From Candidatus Altimarinota bacterium (GTDB lineage: Bacteria > Patescibacteriota > Gracilibacteria > UBA4473): a stretch of DNA of 64,000 nt. The notes under the pieces were generated by a model that was not told the DNA's origin, did not search any database, and saw only the letters and a program-made list of their open reading frames with translations. Positions 15,290-23,791 of this stretch are shown here, piece by piece (the first letter of the stretch is position 1; each line of letters starts with the position of its first letter). The stretch covers positions 1 to 64,000 of the forward strand of contig JAIPJB010000004.1 in NCBI GenBank assembly GCA_021734395.1, given 5' to 3'. The translations under genes and the position numbers were made by a program.

Positions 15290-16663
15290 ATGATACGAAA
15301 TAAAAAATCTTTGATTGCAAATGCCCGTGATCATCAGCAAAAAAATATCCGGGGAGATCTTTTGGATATTTTCGAGCAGGTCATAACCAAAATTGAACCC
15401 CTCGCTCTCCTTAAAAATATGATTGCCTTGGAAGACAATATACTGTCAGTCGGAGAATATCATTGTCATCTGCAAGAATACGAAAATATTTTCTTGGTAG
15501 GAGCAGGAAAAGCCACGTATCAAATGGCGCAAGCTCTGGAATCCGTCTTGGGAGATCGTCTTCAAGAGGGATATATAAATATCCCTTTCAAACCTCAAAA
15601 AAATCAACTCAAAAAAATATCCTGCACGGTTGCTCGTCACCCTCTTCCTGATACGAAAGGAATGAGAGGGACAGAAAAAATCAAAACTTTGGTGGAAAAA
15701 GCTGGGAAAAAAGATCTCGTGATCGGTCTCTGGAGCGGAGGCGGATCAGCTCTTTTTCCGCTTCCTACTGAAGACATATTGCTTTCAGAGAAGAGAAAAT
15801 TAACCCAACAACTTCTCAAGTCGTCTGCGCCCATTCAGGAAATAAATGCACTGAGGAAACATTTATCTCAGGTCAAAGGAGGACAATTGGCAAAATTAGG
15901 AGCTCCCGCTCACATGCTCAACCTCTTTATTTCCGATACGATTGATGATCCACTCGATGGCATTGCTTCTGGGCCCACGGCTCCCGACAGCACAACGTTT
16001 CAGGACTGTATCGATATTTTACAACGACATAAAATCTGGTCTTCCTGCCCTTCTTCAATACAAAAGCGATTGCAAAAGGGGGTGAGAGGAGAAATCGAGG
16101 AAACCCCAAAAGAATCTCATACTTGCTTTGAATTCGGAGAGAATATCATTCTTGCAAATCATAATACGGCTGTACAAATCGCCGCTCAAATCGCTCGTGA
16201 AAAAGGCTATCATGTCCTGCCGCTCACAAGTTCTCTGCAGGGAGAAGCACGAGAGGTAGTGAAAGTTTTGGTCTCTATCGGAAAACAGGTCAATCGATAT
16301 GTCACTCCCCTCCCTCGTCCGGCATTGATCATTGCCGGTGGAGAGACGACCGTACACGTACGCGGAAAAGGCAAAGGAGGCAGAAATCAAGAACTCGTTC
16401 TCAGTGGACTGAGAGATTTGCAACCAGGAATGACCGTTGTCTCAGTAGGAACCGATGGCGTGGACGGTATCACACCAGAACCCGTTGCTGGAGCCATTGC
16501 TGATAGTGCCACCATGGCAAAAGCGCAGAAGAAAAAACTCGATATCGAGAAATATCTAGAAAATAATGATGCGTACCATTTTTTCGATCAGGTGAACGAA
16601 CTCATCAAAACCGGTCCCACCGGAACAAATCTGGGGGATTTAATAATGGTAGCGGTGTATTAG
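15290..16663 (+). CDS. glycerate 2-kinase (GckA/MOFRL family)
   Basis: 457 aa. N-terminal DUF4147-type domain with VGAGKATYQMAQALE and LWSGGGSALFPLP, a middle HLSQVKGGQLAKL and FISDTIDDPLDGIASGPTAPD, and a C-terminal MOFRL domain (IAGGETTVHVRGKGKGGRNQE; VGTDGVDGITPEPVAGA). These are the signatures of class II glycerate kinases, which phosphorylate D-glycerate at C2 with ATP and feed lower glycolysis. The last 4 nt overlap the converging permease gene. Confidence 0.9.
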   Translation: MIRNKKSLIANARDHQQKNIRGDLLDIFEQVITKIEPLALLKNMIALEDNILSVGEYHCHLQEYENIFLVGAGKATYQMAQALESVLGDRLQEGYINIPFKPQKNQLKKISCTVARHPLPDTKGMRGTEKIKTLVEKAGKKDLVIGLWSGGGSALFPLPTEDILLSEKRKLTQQLLKSSAPIQEINALRKHLSQVKGGQLAKLGAPAHMLNLFISDTIDDPLDGIASGPTAPDSTTFQDCIDILQRHKIWSSCPSSIQKRLQKGVRGEIEETPKESHTCFEFGENIILANHNTAVQIAAQIAREKGYHVLPLTSSLQGEAREVVKVLVSIGKQVNRYVTPLPRPALIIAGGETTVHVRGKGKGGRNQELVLSGLRDLQPGMTVVSVGTDGVDGITPEPVAGAIADSATMAKAQKKKLDIEKYLENNDAYHFFDQVNELIKTGPTGTNLGDLIMVAVY

Positions 16664-18234
16664 ATCAAAATAATCCCCATCGCTCCCGCGATCACCGCAT
16701 ACCACAAGAGCGGTTTTATGGTCTGCAGTAAAATCTTTCCTTCCTGGCGCACCAGTCCCAAAACCGAACACCCGGCTACAATATTCTGAATACTGATCAT
16801 ATTCCCCATCGCTCCTCCGACATTTTGCAAGGAGAGAATGGTGCTTCGTGGAAATCCCAAATCCTCAGCGATAGAAGACTGAATGCCCCCGAATGTCAGA
16901 TTGGATACCGTGTTGGAGCCGGAGAAAAATGACCCCAAAGCACCCAAAAGCGGAGAAACCAAAACCCAGAGGTGACCCGTGATATCAGCCAAAAAATGTC
17001 CCAATATTATTCCAGGGCTCTGCTCTCCGATCATGAGAAGTTTTACAAAGATCAAAATGCCGACCAAAGCCAAGATCGGCTTTTTCATACGCTCGTAGGT
17101 CTGAGACCATATTTTCCTTTGAACACTTTTTTTGATCGAGAAAAAATAGAATGATAATCCCACTACGAGAAAAAATGGAAGAAAGGACGGAACGTATAAA
17201 ATCGCATGCGACCAGGATGAAGTCGTCCCCAAAATATTTTGCCAGCCGAGAACAAGCGCGGGAGAAAGCCAAATTTTCCCCCACTCCCCCAAACTCAATT
17301 GCGCAACCAAGTCATCGTAGGTGAGCAAAGATTTGAGCTCCAAAAACTCTAGTCGCGTCAAAACCAAGAGTACGATAATTCCCGCCAATGGGAAAAAGGC
17401 CTGAAACAATTTTCGAGAAGAAATTTGTATTTTTTTGGTTTTTCTTTTTGATCTTGCGACGCCAATATTCGCGCGGGAAAAAAGAATCGTCAGTCCCAAT
17501 CCAATAGCTCCACCAATAAGCGAAGGGAACTCGCTACTCAAATGCGAAAGCGCCAAATATGGAATCGTGCAGCTGAGCACTGAAAGAAGAATAAAAATTG
17601 CATTTTTGCGAATATCCTTCCAGGAAAGTAAAAAACGAAGTGCCAAAAAAGGAATAAAAAGGCTCGCCACAAAATGGATCAGCGCCGTCTGTTGGGCAAT
17701 AGAAGAAATCATGGGTTCACTCAGTCCTAGATTCCCCAGCCCAAACCATGTCGGAGTTCCTACCGCCCCGAAAGACACCGGAATAGAATTCATCACCAGA
17801 CACAGCATCAAAACTCGCGCTGCCGGAAATCCAAATCCCACTAAAATAGGAGCGGCGAGCGCTATCGGAGTTCCAAATCCACTCGCCCCCTCCACAAAAA
17901 AAGAAAAAGCCCAAGCAATGATCATAATCTGCTCGACAGGGTTTTCCGCAATACTGGAAATCCAATCATGAAGCGTTTGAATGGCTCCGGTTTCTTCCAA
18001 AAAACGAAAAAGAAGTACCGCTCCCCAGATCACTAAAATGGGTGTCCAAGCTGAGAAAAAACCATCCAAAACTCCCGCATGTACGAGTCGAGAAGAAGTT
18101 TCAAAATATGTCAGCCGAAAAAAATACATCACGGCTGCTGCAGCAGGTAATACAATAAAAGAAGGAACGCTCTGCTTTCGCAGCATAAGACCAATCAAAA
18201 AAGCGATCGGCAGAAGTGAGAAAAAAACGTCCAT
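16660..18234 (-). CDS. lctP: L-lactate permease family transporter
   Basis: 524 aa, about 13 hydrophobic segments. Family hallmarks: WTPILVIWGAVLLFRFLEETGA, the conserved SFFVEGASGFGTPIALAAPILVGFGF stretch, WFGLGNLG and LGALGSFFSGSNTVSNLTFGG. LctP proteins exchange L-lactate or glycolate with protons across the cytoplasmic membrane. In a fermentative cell it could export lactate, although uptake is the classical role. It converges on the glycerate kinase gene (4-nt overlap). Confidence 0.9.
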   Translation of the reverse strand: MDVFFSLLPIAFLIGLMLRKQSVPSFIVLPAAAAVMYFFRLTYFETSSRLVHAGVLDGFFSAWTPILVIWGAVLLFRFLEETGAIQTLHDWISSIAENPVEQIMIIAWAFSFFVEGASGFGTPIALAAPILVGFGFPAARVLMLCLVMNSIPVSFGAVGTPTWFGLGNLGLSEPMISSIAQQTALIHFVASLFIPFLALRFLLSWKDIRKNAIFILLSVLSCTIPYLALSHLSSEFPSLIGGAIGLGLTILFSRANIGVARSKRKTKKIQISSRKLFQAFFPLAGIIVLLVLTRLEFLELKSLLTYDDLVAQLSLGEWGKIWLSPALVLGWQNILGTTSSWSHAILYVPSFLPFFLVVGLSFYFFSIKKSVQRKIWSQTYERMKKPILALVGILIFVKLLMIGEQSPGIILGHFLADITGHLWVLVSPLLGALGSFFSGSNTVSNLTFGGIQSSIAEDLGFPRSTILSLQNVGGAMGNMISIQNIVAGCSVLGLVRQEGKILLQTIKPLLWYAVIAGAMGIILI

Positions 18235-18300
18235 GTTTGTTTTTTTTTATCGTAACAGAAAAATATAGGGGCGAACAGTGTTCGCCCCCTACGCTTTCTT

Positions 18301-18387
18301 GTCTACTCGTTCACTCGTTGACTCATCAACTTTTTGACTTGTGAATTTGTAAAGTCGTCGACTTGTTCACTTGTAGACTCGCCTACT
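18301..18387. repeat. degenerate short tandem repeat (ACTCGTT-like)
   Basis: The 3' gap of the SIMPL gene is filled with 9-12 nt units varying around GACTCGTT / CACTCGTT. It overlaps the last codons of the SIMPL gene. No hairpin ending in a T run is clear. Confidence 0.5.
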
Positions 18388-19153
18388 CAATCCCAAAAAC
18401 GACACTCACATTTGCCGTCACTTCCAGTTCTCCGGAAGGGAGTGACGAACCTCCTCCCATGCCATCTGCTGCCATTTCTGCCATAGCATAATTACGCAGC
18501 ATTGGAGGATGATAATTGATTGTTGATTCAGAAATAGTAATTGGCTTGAGAAGTTTTACATCCCCGAGCTTGGCCAATTCTTTGGCTTTTTGCTCGGCTT
18601 TTTCAAAAGCTTTTTCGCGTGCTTCGGAAAAAAGCACTTCTTTTTCTTCGATATCAAACTGAACCGAATTCATTTCGATTCCATCGATCGTGCCCAACGC
18701 GTCCAGAATATTTGTGACTCGATCGGCATCACGATTGATATCTTCAACTTTTACATTTACCGTCTGACGAACTCTCTGCCCAACGAGCTCTCGACCATTG
18801 TCTTTTTGCCACTCATACTCTGGAGAAAAAGACAGGTTTGTGGTCTGAATGTTTTTCTCGGAAACATCGTGTTCTTCGAGAATAGAAAGAATCTGATTGA
18901 GCTTTCGATTTGCAGTGTCTTGAGCTTCCTTTGTTGTTTGTCCGAGTTCGGAAACACCAATATTGACCCGAACAATATCCGGTCGAGCCATAACTTTCCC
19001 CTCTCCAGAGACAGAAATTGAATTTTGCACCGAACCGGAAACCGTACCGGTATTTTTGATCGCAATATCTGTCTGGCTTAGCGCATACGCAACGCCCAAA
19101 ACCGTCAAACAAATAATCGCAACCGAAACGACAAGAGAAATATTTTTTTGCAT
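18383..19153 (-). CDS. SIMPL (DUF541) domain membrane-anchored protein
   Basis: 256 aa. One N-terminal membrane anchor (residues 5-25), then a SIMPL domain starting ISVSGEGKVMARPDIVRVNIGV and ending with VTANVSVVFGIE. The tandem alternation of long helices and strands fits the BP26/YggE family, whose members form periplasmic or extracellular ring-like channels or stress proteins. A second, diverged paralogue is at 33681. The role in this cell is unknown. Confidence 0.85.
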   Translation of the reverse strand: MQKNISLVVSVAIICLTVLGVAYALSQTDIAIKNTGTVSGSVQNSISVSGEGKVMARPDIVRVNIGVSELGQTTKEAQDTANRKLNQILSILEEHDVSEKNIQTTNLSFSPEYEWQKDNGRELVGQRVRQTVNVKVEDINRDADRVTNILDALGTIDGIEMNSVQFDIEEKEVLFSEAREKAFEKAEQKAKELAKLGDVKLLKPITISESTINYHPPMLRNYAMAEMAADGMGGGSSLPSGELEVTANVSVVFGIE

Positions 19154-19263
19154 GTGTGTATAAAATAAGAATACAGAATGAAGATAATACAGAAGAAAAA
19201 ATGTTTCAATGTTTCCCTCTGCAAAAAGGTATACGAAAAAACAACAAAAAAGTAACAGGCAAA

Positions 19264-19357
19264 ATTCTCTCTTCGTTCGAAAACTCTCTCCTCATTTCAC
19301 TTAAATCACAGAGAGGACATTCTCTCTTCGTTCGAAAACTCTCTCCTCATTTCACTT
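19264..19357. repeat. 39-bp direct repeat
   Basis: Copies at 19264-19302 and 19319-19357 are identical over about 39 nt (TTCTCTCTTCGTTCGAAAAC core). The gene-free stretch 19154-19474 also holds a palindrome GGTTCGAGCGAACC near 19382-19395 and a small CTTGC-TTC-GCAAG hairpin. No gene is visible there. Confidence 0.8.
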
Positions 19358-19446
19358 CGTCATTTCATTCCTCGTTCAATGGGTTCGAGCGAACCTACGG
19401 TTCTCGCCCATTCTTGCTTCGCAAGAAATAAAAAAATCCAAGCGAC

Positions 19447-19470
19447 CACAAGGGCCTCTTGTATTTTTTT
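19447..19470 (-). terminator. terminator after the tRNA-Leu genes
   Basis: Hairpin ACAAG-AGGCCC-TTGT with a T/A run on both sides, just past the encoded CCA end of tRNA-Leu(CAG). It may work in either direction. Confidence 0.5.
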
Positions 19471-19474
19471 TCTC

Positions 19475-19561
19475 TGGTGCCGAAGAGAGGACTCGAACCT
19501 CCACGGGATTGCTCCCACTACGACCTGAACGTAGCGCGTCTACCAGTTCCGCCACTTCGGC
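19475..19561 (-). tRNA. tRNA-Leu(CAG)
   Basis: 87 nt with encoded CCA. Acceptor GCCGAAG/CTTCGGC, anticodon stem CTACG/CGTAG with loop TTCAGGT (anticodon CAG), long variable arm and T arm GAGGTTCGAGTCCTC. It reads leucine CUG. Confidence 0.97.
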
Positions 19562-19586
19562 TTATGTATTCTATACAAATAAAGAC

Positions 19587-19671
19587 TGGTGCCGAGGGAG
19601 GGAATCGAACCCTCATGGATTGCTCCACACGATTTTGAGTCGTGCGCGTCTACCAATTCCGCCACCTCGGC
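19587..19671 (-). tRNA. tRNA-Leu(CAA)
   Basis: 85 nt with encoded CCA. Acceptor GCCGAGG/CCTCGGC, anticodon stem CACGA/TCGTG with loop CTCAAAA (anticodon CAA), long variable arm. It reads UUG. It is 25 nt upstream of the CAG gene and probably cotranscribed with it. Confidence 0.97.
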
Positions 19672-19718
19672 TTATGAAAAATATTTCCTTCTCGCTCTTA
19701 AAATGTAAATACAAATAT

Positions 19719-19784
19719 CATTAGGCTTTAAGAATGTGCGCGCCTGCCTGCCGGCAGGCAGGTCTCCAATTCCGCCACCTCGGC
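19719..19784 (-). pseudogene. broken tRNA-Leu (5' part) split by a palindrome
   Basis: Read leftward from 19784, the first 19 nt match the acceptor and D-arm start of the neighbouring tRNA-Leu(CAA). A perfect palindrome (19743-19762) then interrupts the D loop, after which CGCGCACATT-CTTAAAG resumes like the D-stem end and a UAA-type anticodon loop. Variable and T arms and the 3' acceptor are missing; ordinary sequence leads to the CAA gene. It cannot make a normal tRNA unless spliced with a distant half. Confidence 0.7.
19743..19762. repeat. perfect 20-bp palindrome in the broken tRNA
   Basis: CCTGCCTGCC / GGCAGGCAGG. A related imperfect palindrome (CCTGCCT ... AGGCAGG) is at 50879-50899. 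Confidence 0.9.
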
Positions 19785-19863
19785 AAATCAAAAACCCTTC
19801 AAAAAGAGCTTTGAGAGTGTATGAAATCCGGAAGGAAAATCAACTTTTTCTCTTCCTGCTTCC

Positions 19864-20811
19864 CTATTGAGAAGGCGCTTCTTGTGGAACGGAAACATTT
19901 CCTTGTTGTGGCTGATCTTTGAGTCCACAAGCCTGAAGCAGATTTTTGTCGTAGGAATCCAGAGTCAGTGTGCGCATTGGGAACGGAATCGTGATCCCAG
20001 CGCTATCATAATCTTGCTTGAGCTGCTGCATAATTTTTGATTTTATTTTGGGCCAAGCCGCAATCGATTCAATCCAAAAACGAGCCTCCAGCATGATTGC
20101 CGAATCTCCAAATTCCGTGATCAAAACCTGTGTAGCTGGCTGAGGAACGACTTCTTCATGAGCAGTAACCGACTTCAATGTCAGGTCAACAGCCTGTTTT
20201 AATGGAGTATTATAATGAACCCCTACCTGGAGAGTGATACGACGAAATGAGTTTTGGGTAAAGTTGCGCACCACGGAAGTCAGCATTTCTGCATTGGGAA
20301 TAATATGAACTGTCCCGTCAAAATCCTGAATTTGAGTTGTCCGTGTTTCAATTTCTACGATTTTTCCGACAATATCATTAACCTTGACGGTATCTCCAAT
20401 ATGAAATTTCTTCTGTGTAAGAATCACCACTCCGGCAATGAAGTTTGCCAAAAGATCTTTCAGGGCAAAACCGAGTCCCAATCCTATAAATCCAAGAAGT
20501 GTTGCCACATCAATCCCGACAATCTGAAAGGCAATAATCGTTCCCAAAAGAACTACGCCGAAATAGACCGAACGACCGATAAGAATAATCACCTCTTGCT
20601 TCATTTCGTGCTTGGCTCTGGCTGTCACACGATAAATGACAATGCTCTTAAGAAATTTTGCAAGAAGTATCGAGGCGAAAAAAACAACAACCGCCGCTAT
20701 CCAAAAAGGGATAGAAGACAAGAGATCTGCAAAAAGCTGACTCAGACCGCCTGTCGTTTGGTCTTGTGTTGTTTGTAATTGCGATGCCGCGTGAGCAATG
20801 GAGAATATCAT
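19864..20811 (-). CDS. mscS: MscS-family mechanosensitive channel
   Basis: 315 aa. Signal-like N-terminus, then TM segments near 38-55, 75-95 and a pore helix GLGLGFALKDLLANFIAGVVIL, the glycine/alanine-packed TM3 of MscS. It is followed by the beta domain (HIGDTVKVNDIVGKIVEIETRTTQI, PNAEMLTSVVRNFT) and the alpha/beta C-terminal domain. The channel opens at high membrane tension to release solutes. Length matches small MscS proteins. Confidence 0.93.
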   Translation of the reverse strand: MIFSIAHAASQLQTTQDQTTGGLSQLFADLLSSIPFWIAAVVVFFASILLAKFLKSIVIYRVTARAKHEMKQEVIILIGRSVYFGVVLLGTIIAFQIVGIDVATLLGFIGLGLGFALKDLLANFIAGVVILTQKKFHIGDTVKVNDIVGKIVEIETRTTQIQDFDGTVHIIPNAEMLTSVVRNFTQNSFRRITLQVGVHYNTPLKQAVDLTLKSVTAHEEVVPQPATQVLITEFGDSAIMLEARFWIESIAAWPKIKSKIMQQLKQDYDSAGITIPFPMRTLTLDSYDKNLLQACGLKDQPQQGNVSVPQEAPSQ

Positions 20812-20831
20812 GAAAATATCTTATTCTCCTT

Positions 20832-20860
20832 ATTATATCACAAAAAAACGCCTTGTTCAA
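20832..20860 (-). promoter_or_regulatory. promoter of mscS
   Basis: On the minus strand TTGAAC, 17 nt, TATAAT; the start codon is 20 nt after the -10 box. An AAGGAG lies 14 nt before the ATG, too far to be a normal Shine-Dalgarno. Confidence 0.75.
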
Positions 20861-20881
20861 GGGAAAAAGAGAAAAAAATAT

Positions 20882-22465
20882 TTACTCCATCCGTCCCAAC
20901 CGACCCTCATAATCAAACACCGGCAAATCCTCTGCTTGAGGAAATTTTGCCAAGCTTCGAGCAAGAAGCTTCGCGAGCTGCAAGTTCGCAATAAGAGGAA
21001 CATTCCGATCGACTGCCTTCCGGCGAATAAGGTACCCATCAGAAATCTCTTCATGAGAAAATTTATTCGGTGTATTGATCACCAAAGCTACTTTTTTCTT
21101 TTCGATCGTGTCGGCGACATTCGGATGTCGTCCAGAAGAGATTTTGTATACTTTTGCGCAACAAATTTTATTCTCTGAAAGAAAATCAGCCGTTCCGGCC
21201 GTAGCAACAAAAGAGAACCCCAAATCGGCTAAGCGACGGGCAATTGGTAAAAACTTCACTTTATCTTTGAGCTTCCCGATCGTGAGAAGAATTTTTGATT
21301 TCGGAGGCGGCAATACAAATCCGACCGACAGCATACTTTTGAGAAACGCTTCTTCGACTGTATCCCCAAAGCACGCCACCTCTCCCGTCGAGCTCATCTC
21401 TACCCCCAAAACTGGGTCAGCCCCTTTTAGTCGGGAAAAGGAAAATTGTGCCGCTTTTACGCCAACCGATCGAATTTCTAGAGGATTCATTTCTTGCGGT
21501 TTTAGTTTTTCCCCCATCCATATGCGCGTTGCAATCTCTATAAAATTTTGTCCCAGAACCTTAGAAGCAAAGGGGAAGCTCCGCGAAGCACGAAGATTGC
21601 ATTCGATTACTTTGATCTCATTTTCCCGGGCAAGAAATTGAATATTAAAAGGTCCCGATATATTTAGCTTCCGAGCCAATTTCTGCGCAATTTGGCGAAC
21701 CCGGCGAATTGTTTCCAGTCTCAAGTCCTGTGCGGGCAAGACGATCGTTGCGTCTCCAGAATGAACCCCTGCATTTTCAACGTGTTCGGCAATCGCACTG
21801 CAGATAATCTGCCCGTCCTGAGCAACAGCATCACATTCGATTTCTTTTGCATTCTCTTCGAATTTTGAAATCACAACCGATGCCCGAGACGTTCCTACTG
21901 CCGCATCCAAATAAGAAATAAGATCTTCTTTATTCGTGGCGACAGCCATCGCGGCTCCAGAAAGAACAAAGCTCGGTCGAACCAGAACCGGAAACCCTTC
22001 TTTTTTCGCAAAAGCAATTGCATCTTTTCCCTTATCAAAAGCCTTCCAGCGGGGCTGGTCTATTTCTAATTCATCACATAAAGCCGAAAATTTTTCCCGA
22101 TCTTCGCACTGCTGGATGGATTGTACTGATGTTCCGAGAAGAGGAACTCCTGACGACTTCAATTCCTCTACCATATTTTGTGCGATCTGTCCCCCAGTAG
22201 AAAAAATAACTCCATCGGGTTTTTCCCGGTCACAAATATCCAAAACCCGCTCAGGAGTCAGCTCTTCAAAGTAGAGTCGATCGCATTCATCGTAATCAGT
22301 CGAAACTGTTTCTGGATTGGAATTGATAAAAAGAGTCTCGTGACCGAGCTCGCGAAGAGTTCGCAAAACCTGTACTCCGCACCAATCAAATTCTACGGAA
22401 CTGCCGATCGAATAGGGGCCAGAGCCTATGATCAGAATTTTTTTCTTTTTCTTCGATGGCTTCAT
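20882..22465 (-). CDS. carB: carbamoyl-phosphate synthase large subunit, C-terminal-half type
   Basis: 527 aa, about half of a usual CarB (about 1,070). It begins with ILIIGSGPYSIGSSVEFDWCGV and NSNPETVSTDYDECDRLYFE, which match the start of the second synthetase half (carbamate-phosphorylating). The ATP-grasp domain follows (FPVLVRPSFVLSGAAMAV; VIECNLRASRSFPFASKV) and then an MGS-like allosteric domain from about 395 (ILLTIGKLKDKVKFLPIARRL). The N-terminal half and carA are not in this window. Split carB genes are known in some archaea and bacteria. A CATAAT box ends 6 nt before the ATG. Confidence 0.85.
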   Translation of the reverse strand: MKPSKKKKKILIIGSGPYSIGSSVEFDWCGVQVLRTLRELGHETLFINSNPETVSTDYDECDRLYFEELTPERVLDICDREKPDGVIFSTGGQIAQNMVEELKSSGVPLLGTSVQSIQQCEDREKFSALCDELEIDQPRWKAFDKGKDAIAFAKKEGFPVLVRPSFVLSGAAMAVATNKEDLISYLDAAVGTSRASVVISKFEENAKEIECDAVAQDGQIICSAIAEHVENAGVHSGDATIVLPAQDLRLETIRRVRQIAQKLARKLNISGPFNIQFLARENEIKVIECNLRASRSFPFASKVLGQNFIEIATRIWMGEKLKPQEMNPLEIRSVGVKAAQFSFSRLKGADPVLGVEMSSTGEVACFGDTVEEAFLKSMLSVGFVLPPPKSKILLTIGKLKDKVKFLPIARRLADLGFSFVATAGTADFLSENKICCAKVYKISSGRHPNVADTIEKKKVALVINTPNKFSHEEISDGYLIRRKAVDRNVPLIANLQLAKLLARSLAKFPQAEDLPVFDYEGRLGRME

Positions 22466-22507
22466 TCTCGGATTATGGTAACAAAAAAAAGAAACCGAGA
22501 AAAGAAT

Positions 22508-22918
22508 TTAGGAAGAATGTGCGTGCTTCTTTTTTTCCCGATATACTGATCGAAGTCGTTTTTGATAATCCTGGTATATACTCCAGCCGGTCCATGCTCC
22601 CAAAGCAATACTCAAAAGCAGAATCAAATATAACCAAATACGCATAGAAAAAAGAGGAATCTCAGCAAACCGAGAAGCAACCAAAAGAATCCCTACAACC
22701 CCCAACGCTACAAACCGACCGAACCGTTTTCTGATTGATTTCCGAAAATATTTATCCTGTGGACCAAATCGCAGAACCAAGCTGCGAGCGAAAAAAAGCA
22801 GAATAAAAAATCCCAACAAAAAATAACCAAGCAGAAAATCCCCTCCTGGGGTTCGGTCAAAAAAATAGTGGGCGGTCAAAAGCTGAGAAAAATCAAATTG
22901 CATGATGATAAAGTCCAA
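22508..22918 (-). CDS. small membrane protein, unknown
   Basis: 136 aa. Three hydrophobic segments near 28-48, 72-90 and 94-113, a basic RKSIRKRFGR loop and a basic C-terminal tail. An alternative Met is residue 6 (MQFDF). No family recognised. It lies 42 nt upstream of the carB half on the same strand. Confidence 0.6.
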   Translation of the reverse strand: MDFIIMQFDFSQLLTAHYFFDRTPGGDFLLGYFLLGFFILLFFARSLVLRFGPQDKYFRKSIRKRFGRFVALGVVGILLVASRFAEIPLFSMRIWLYLILLLSIALGAWTGWSIYQDYQKRLRSVYREKKKHAHSS

Positions 22919-22983
22919 AAAATATACGCTCGAAAAATAAAGATTTTTTTACTTTTTTCAACTTTTTATGAAAAAATATACTT

Positions 22984-23742
22984 TTAGAAGAGGTATCGTT
23001 TATGAAAACGATCCCAAACGATAAGAAATATCAACGCCATGAGATAGAAAATTTGCTCTATCCTAAAAAAAGGAAATATCAACACGGTGGGGTCACCGCG
23101 AAAAAATTGCAAGAAAATATGCGTCAGCAAGAACCAAAATCCTGCCTGAAGAGCCAATTTTCCAGAGAATCGTTCCCATGTTTTTTCTCGTTTTGAGATC
23201 CAATACCACAACCAAAGATGAAGAAAAAATGCATAAAGAGTCACCGGGTGGACTGGTTTGAGAATGTCTACACCAAATGTTTCATATTGAACCCCCCAAG
23301 GAAGAGTCGTCGCTGTCCCATATACAGCTCCTGTCAAAAAGCCCGCAATATCAACAATCAGAAAACCAAAAAGAAAAGGAATAATACCGGCATCCACCCA
23401 TTCCAAAAAGTTCATTTTCTTTTTGTGAAGATCCCACCACATAATCAATAAAAACCCGAGAATTGTGCCAAAAAAATGAATTTCTCCGTCCCAAAAAGCA
23501 AAGAGTGAAAAAAAACCATTTCGCTGCCAAACAGCAGGATTCAAAAGAAGAGAAAATATTCTTCCCATAATGAGCCCTCCGACCAACCAGCGCCAGAAAT
23601 GATGCAGAAAAAAATCAACTGACATTTTTTTCTGTTGGAGTTTTTTATAGTATTTCCAAGCACTGATACAAAAAGCAACCGCGATAAAAATCCCGTATAT
23701 TTTGAGTGCGAAAAATCCAAAAGATAACTGCGCAAAATTCAT
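22984..23742 (-). CDS. lgt: prolipoprotein diacylglyceryl transferase
   Basis: 252 aa, about seven TM segments. Lgt hallmarks: GLIMGRIFSLLLNP, WDGEIHFFGTILGFLL, DIAGFLTGAVYGTATTLPWG (the Gly/Pro-rich signature) and HPVTLYAFF. Lgt adds diacylglycerol from phosphatidylglycerol to the lipobox Cys, the first step of lipoprotein maturation. This fits the several lipoproteins in the window. A TACAAT box ends 8 nt before the ATG. Confidence 0.9.
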   Translation of the reverse strand: MNFAQLSFGFFALKIYGIFIAVAFCISAWKYYKKLQQKKMSVDFFLHHFWRWLVGGLIMGRIFSLLLNPAVWQRNGFFSLFAFWDGEIHFFGTILGFLLIMWWDLHKKKMNFLEWVDAGIIPFLFGFLIVDIAGFLTGAVYGTATTLPWGVQYETFGVDILKPVHPVTLYAFFLHLWLWYWISKREKTWERFSGKLALQAGFWFLLTHIFLQFFRGDPTVLIFPFFRIEQIFYLMALIFLIVWDRFHKRYLF

Positions 23743-23791
23743 CGCCGGTTATTGTACTCGGCTCACAAGAAAAATAAAATATTCACTCTTT

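Noticed and set aside
21075-21641. Open plus-strand frame of 188 codons opposite carB
   Set aside because: Shadow of a well-supported gene; composition rich in Ser/Phe/Arg as expected for antisense.
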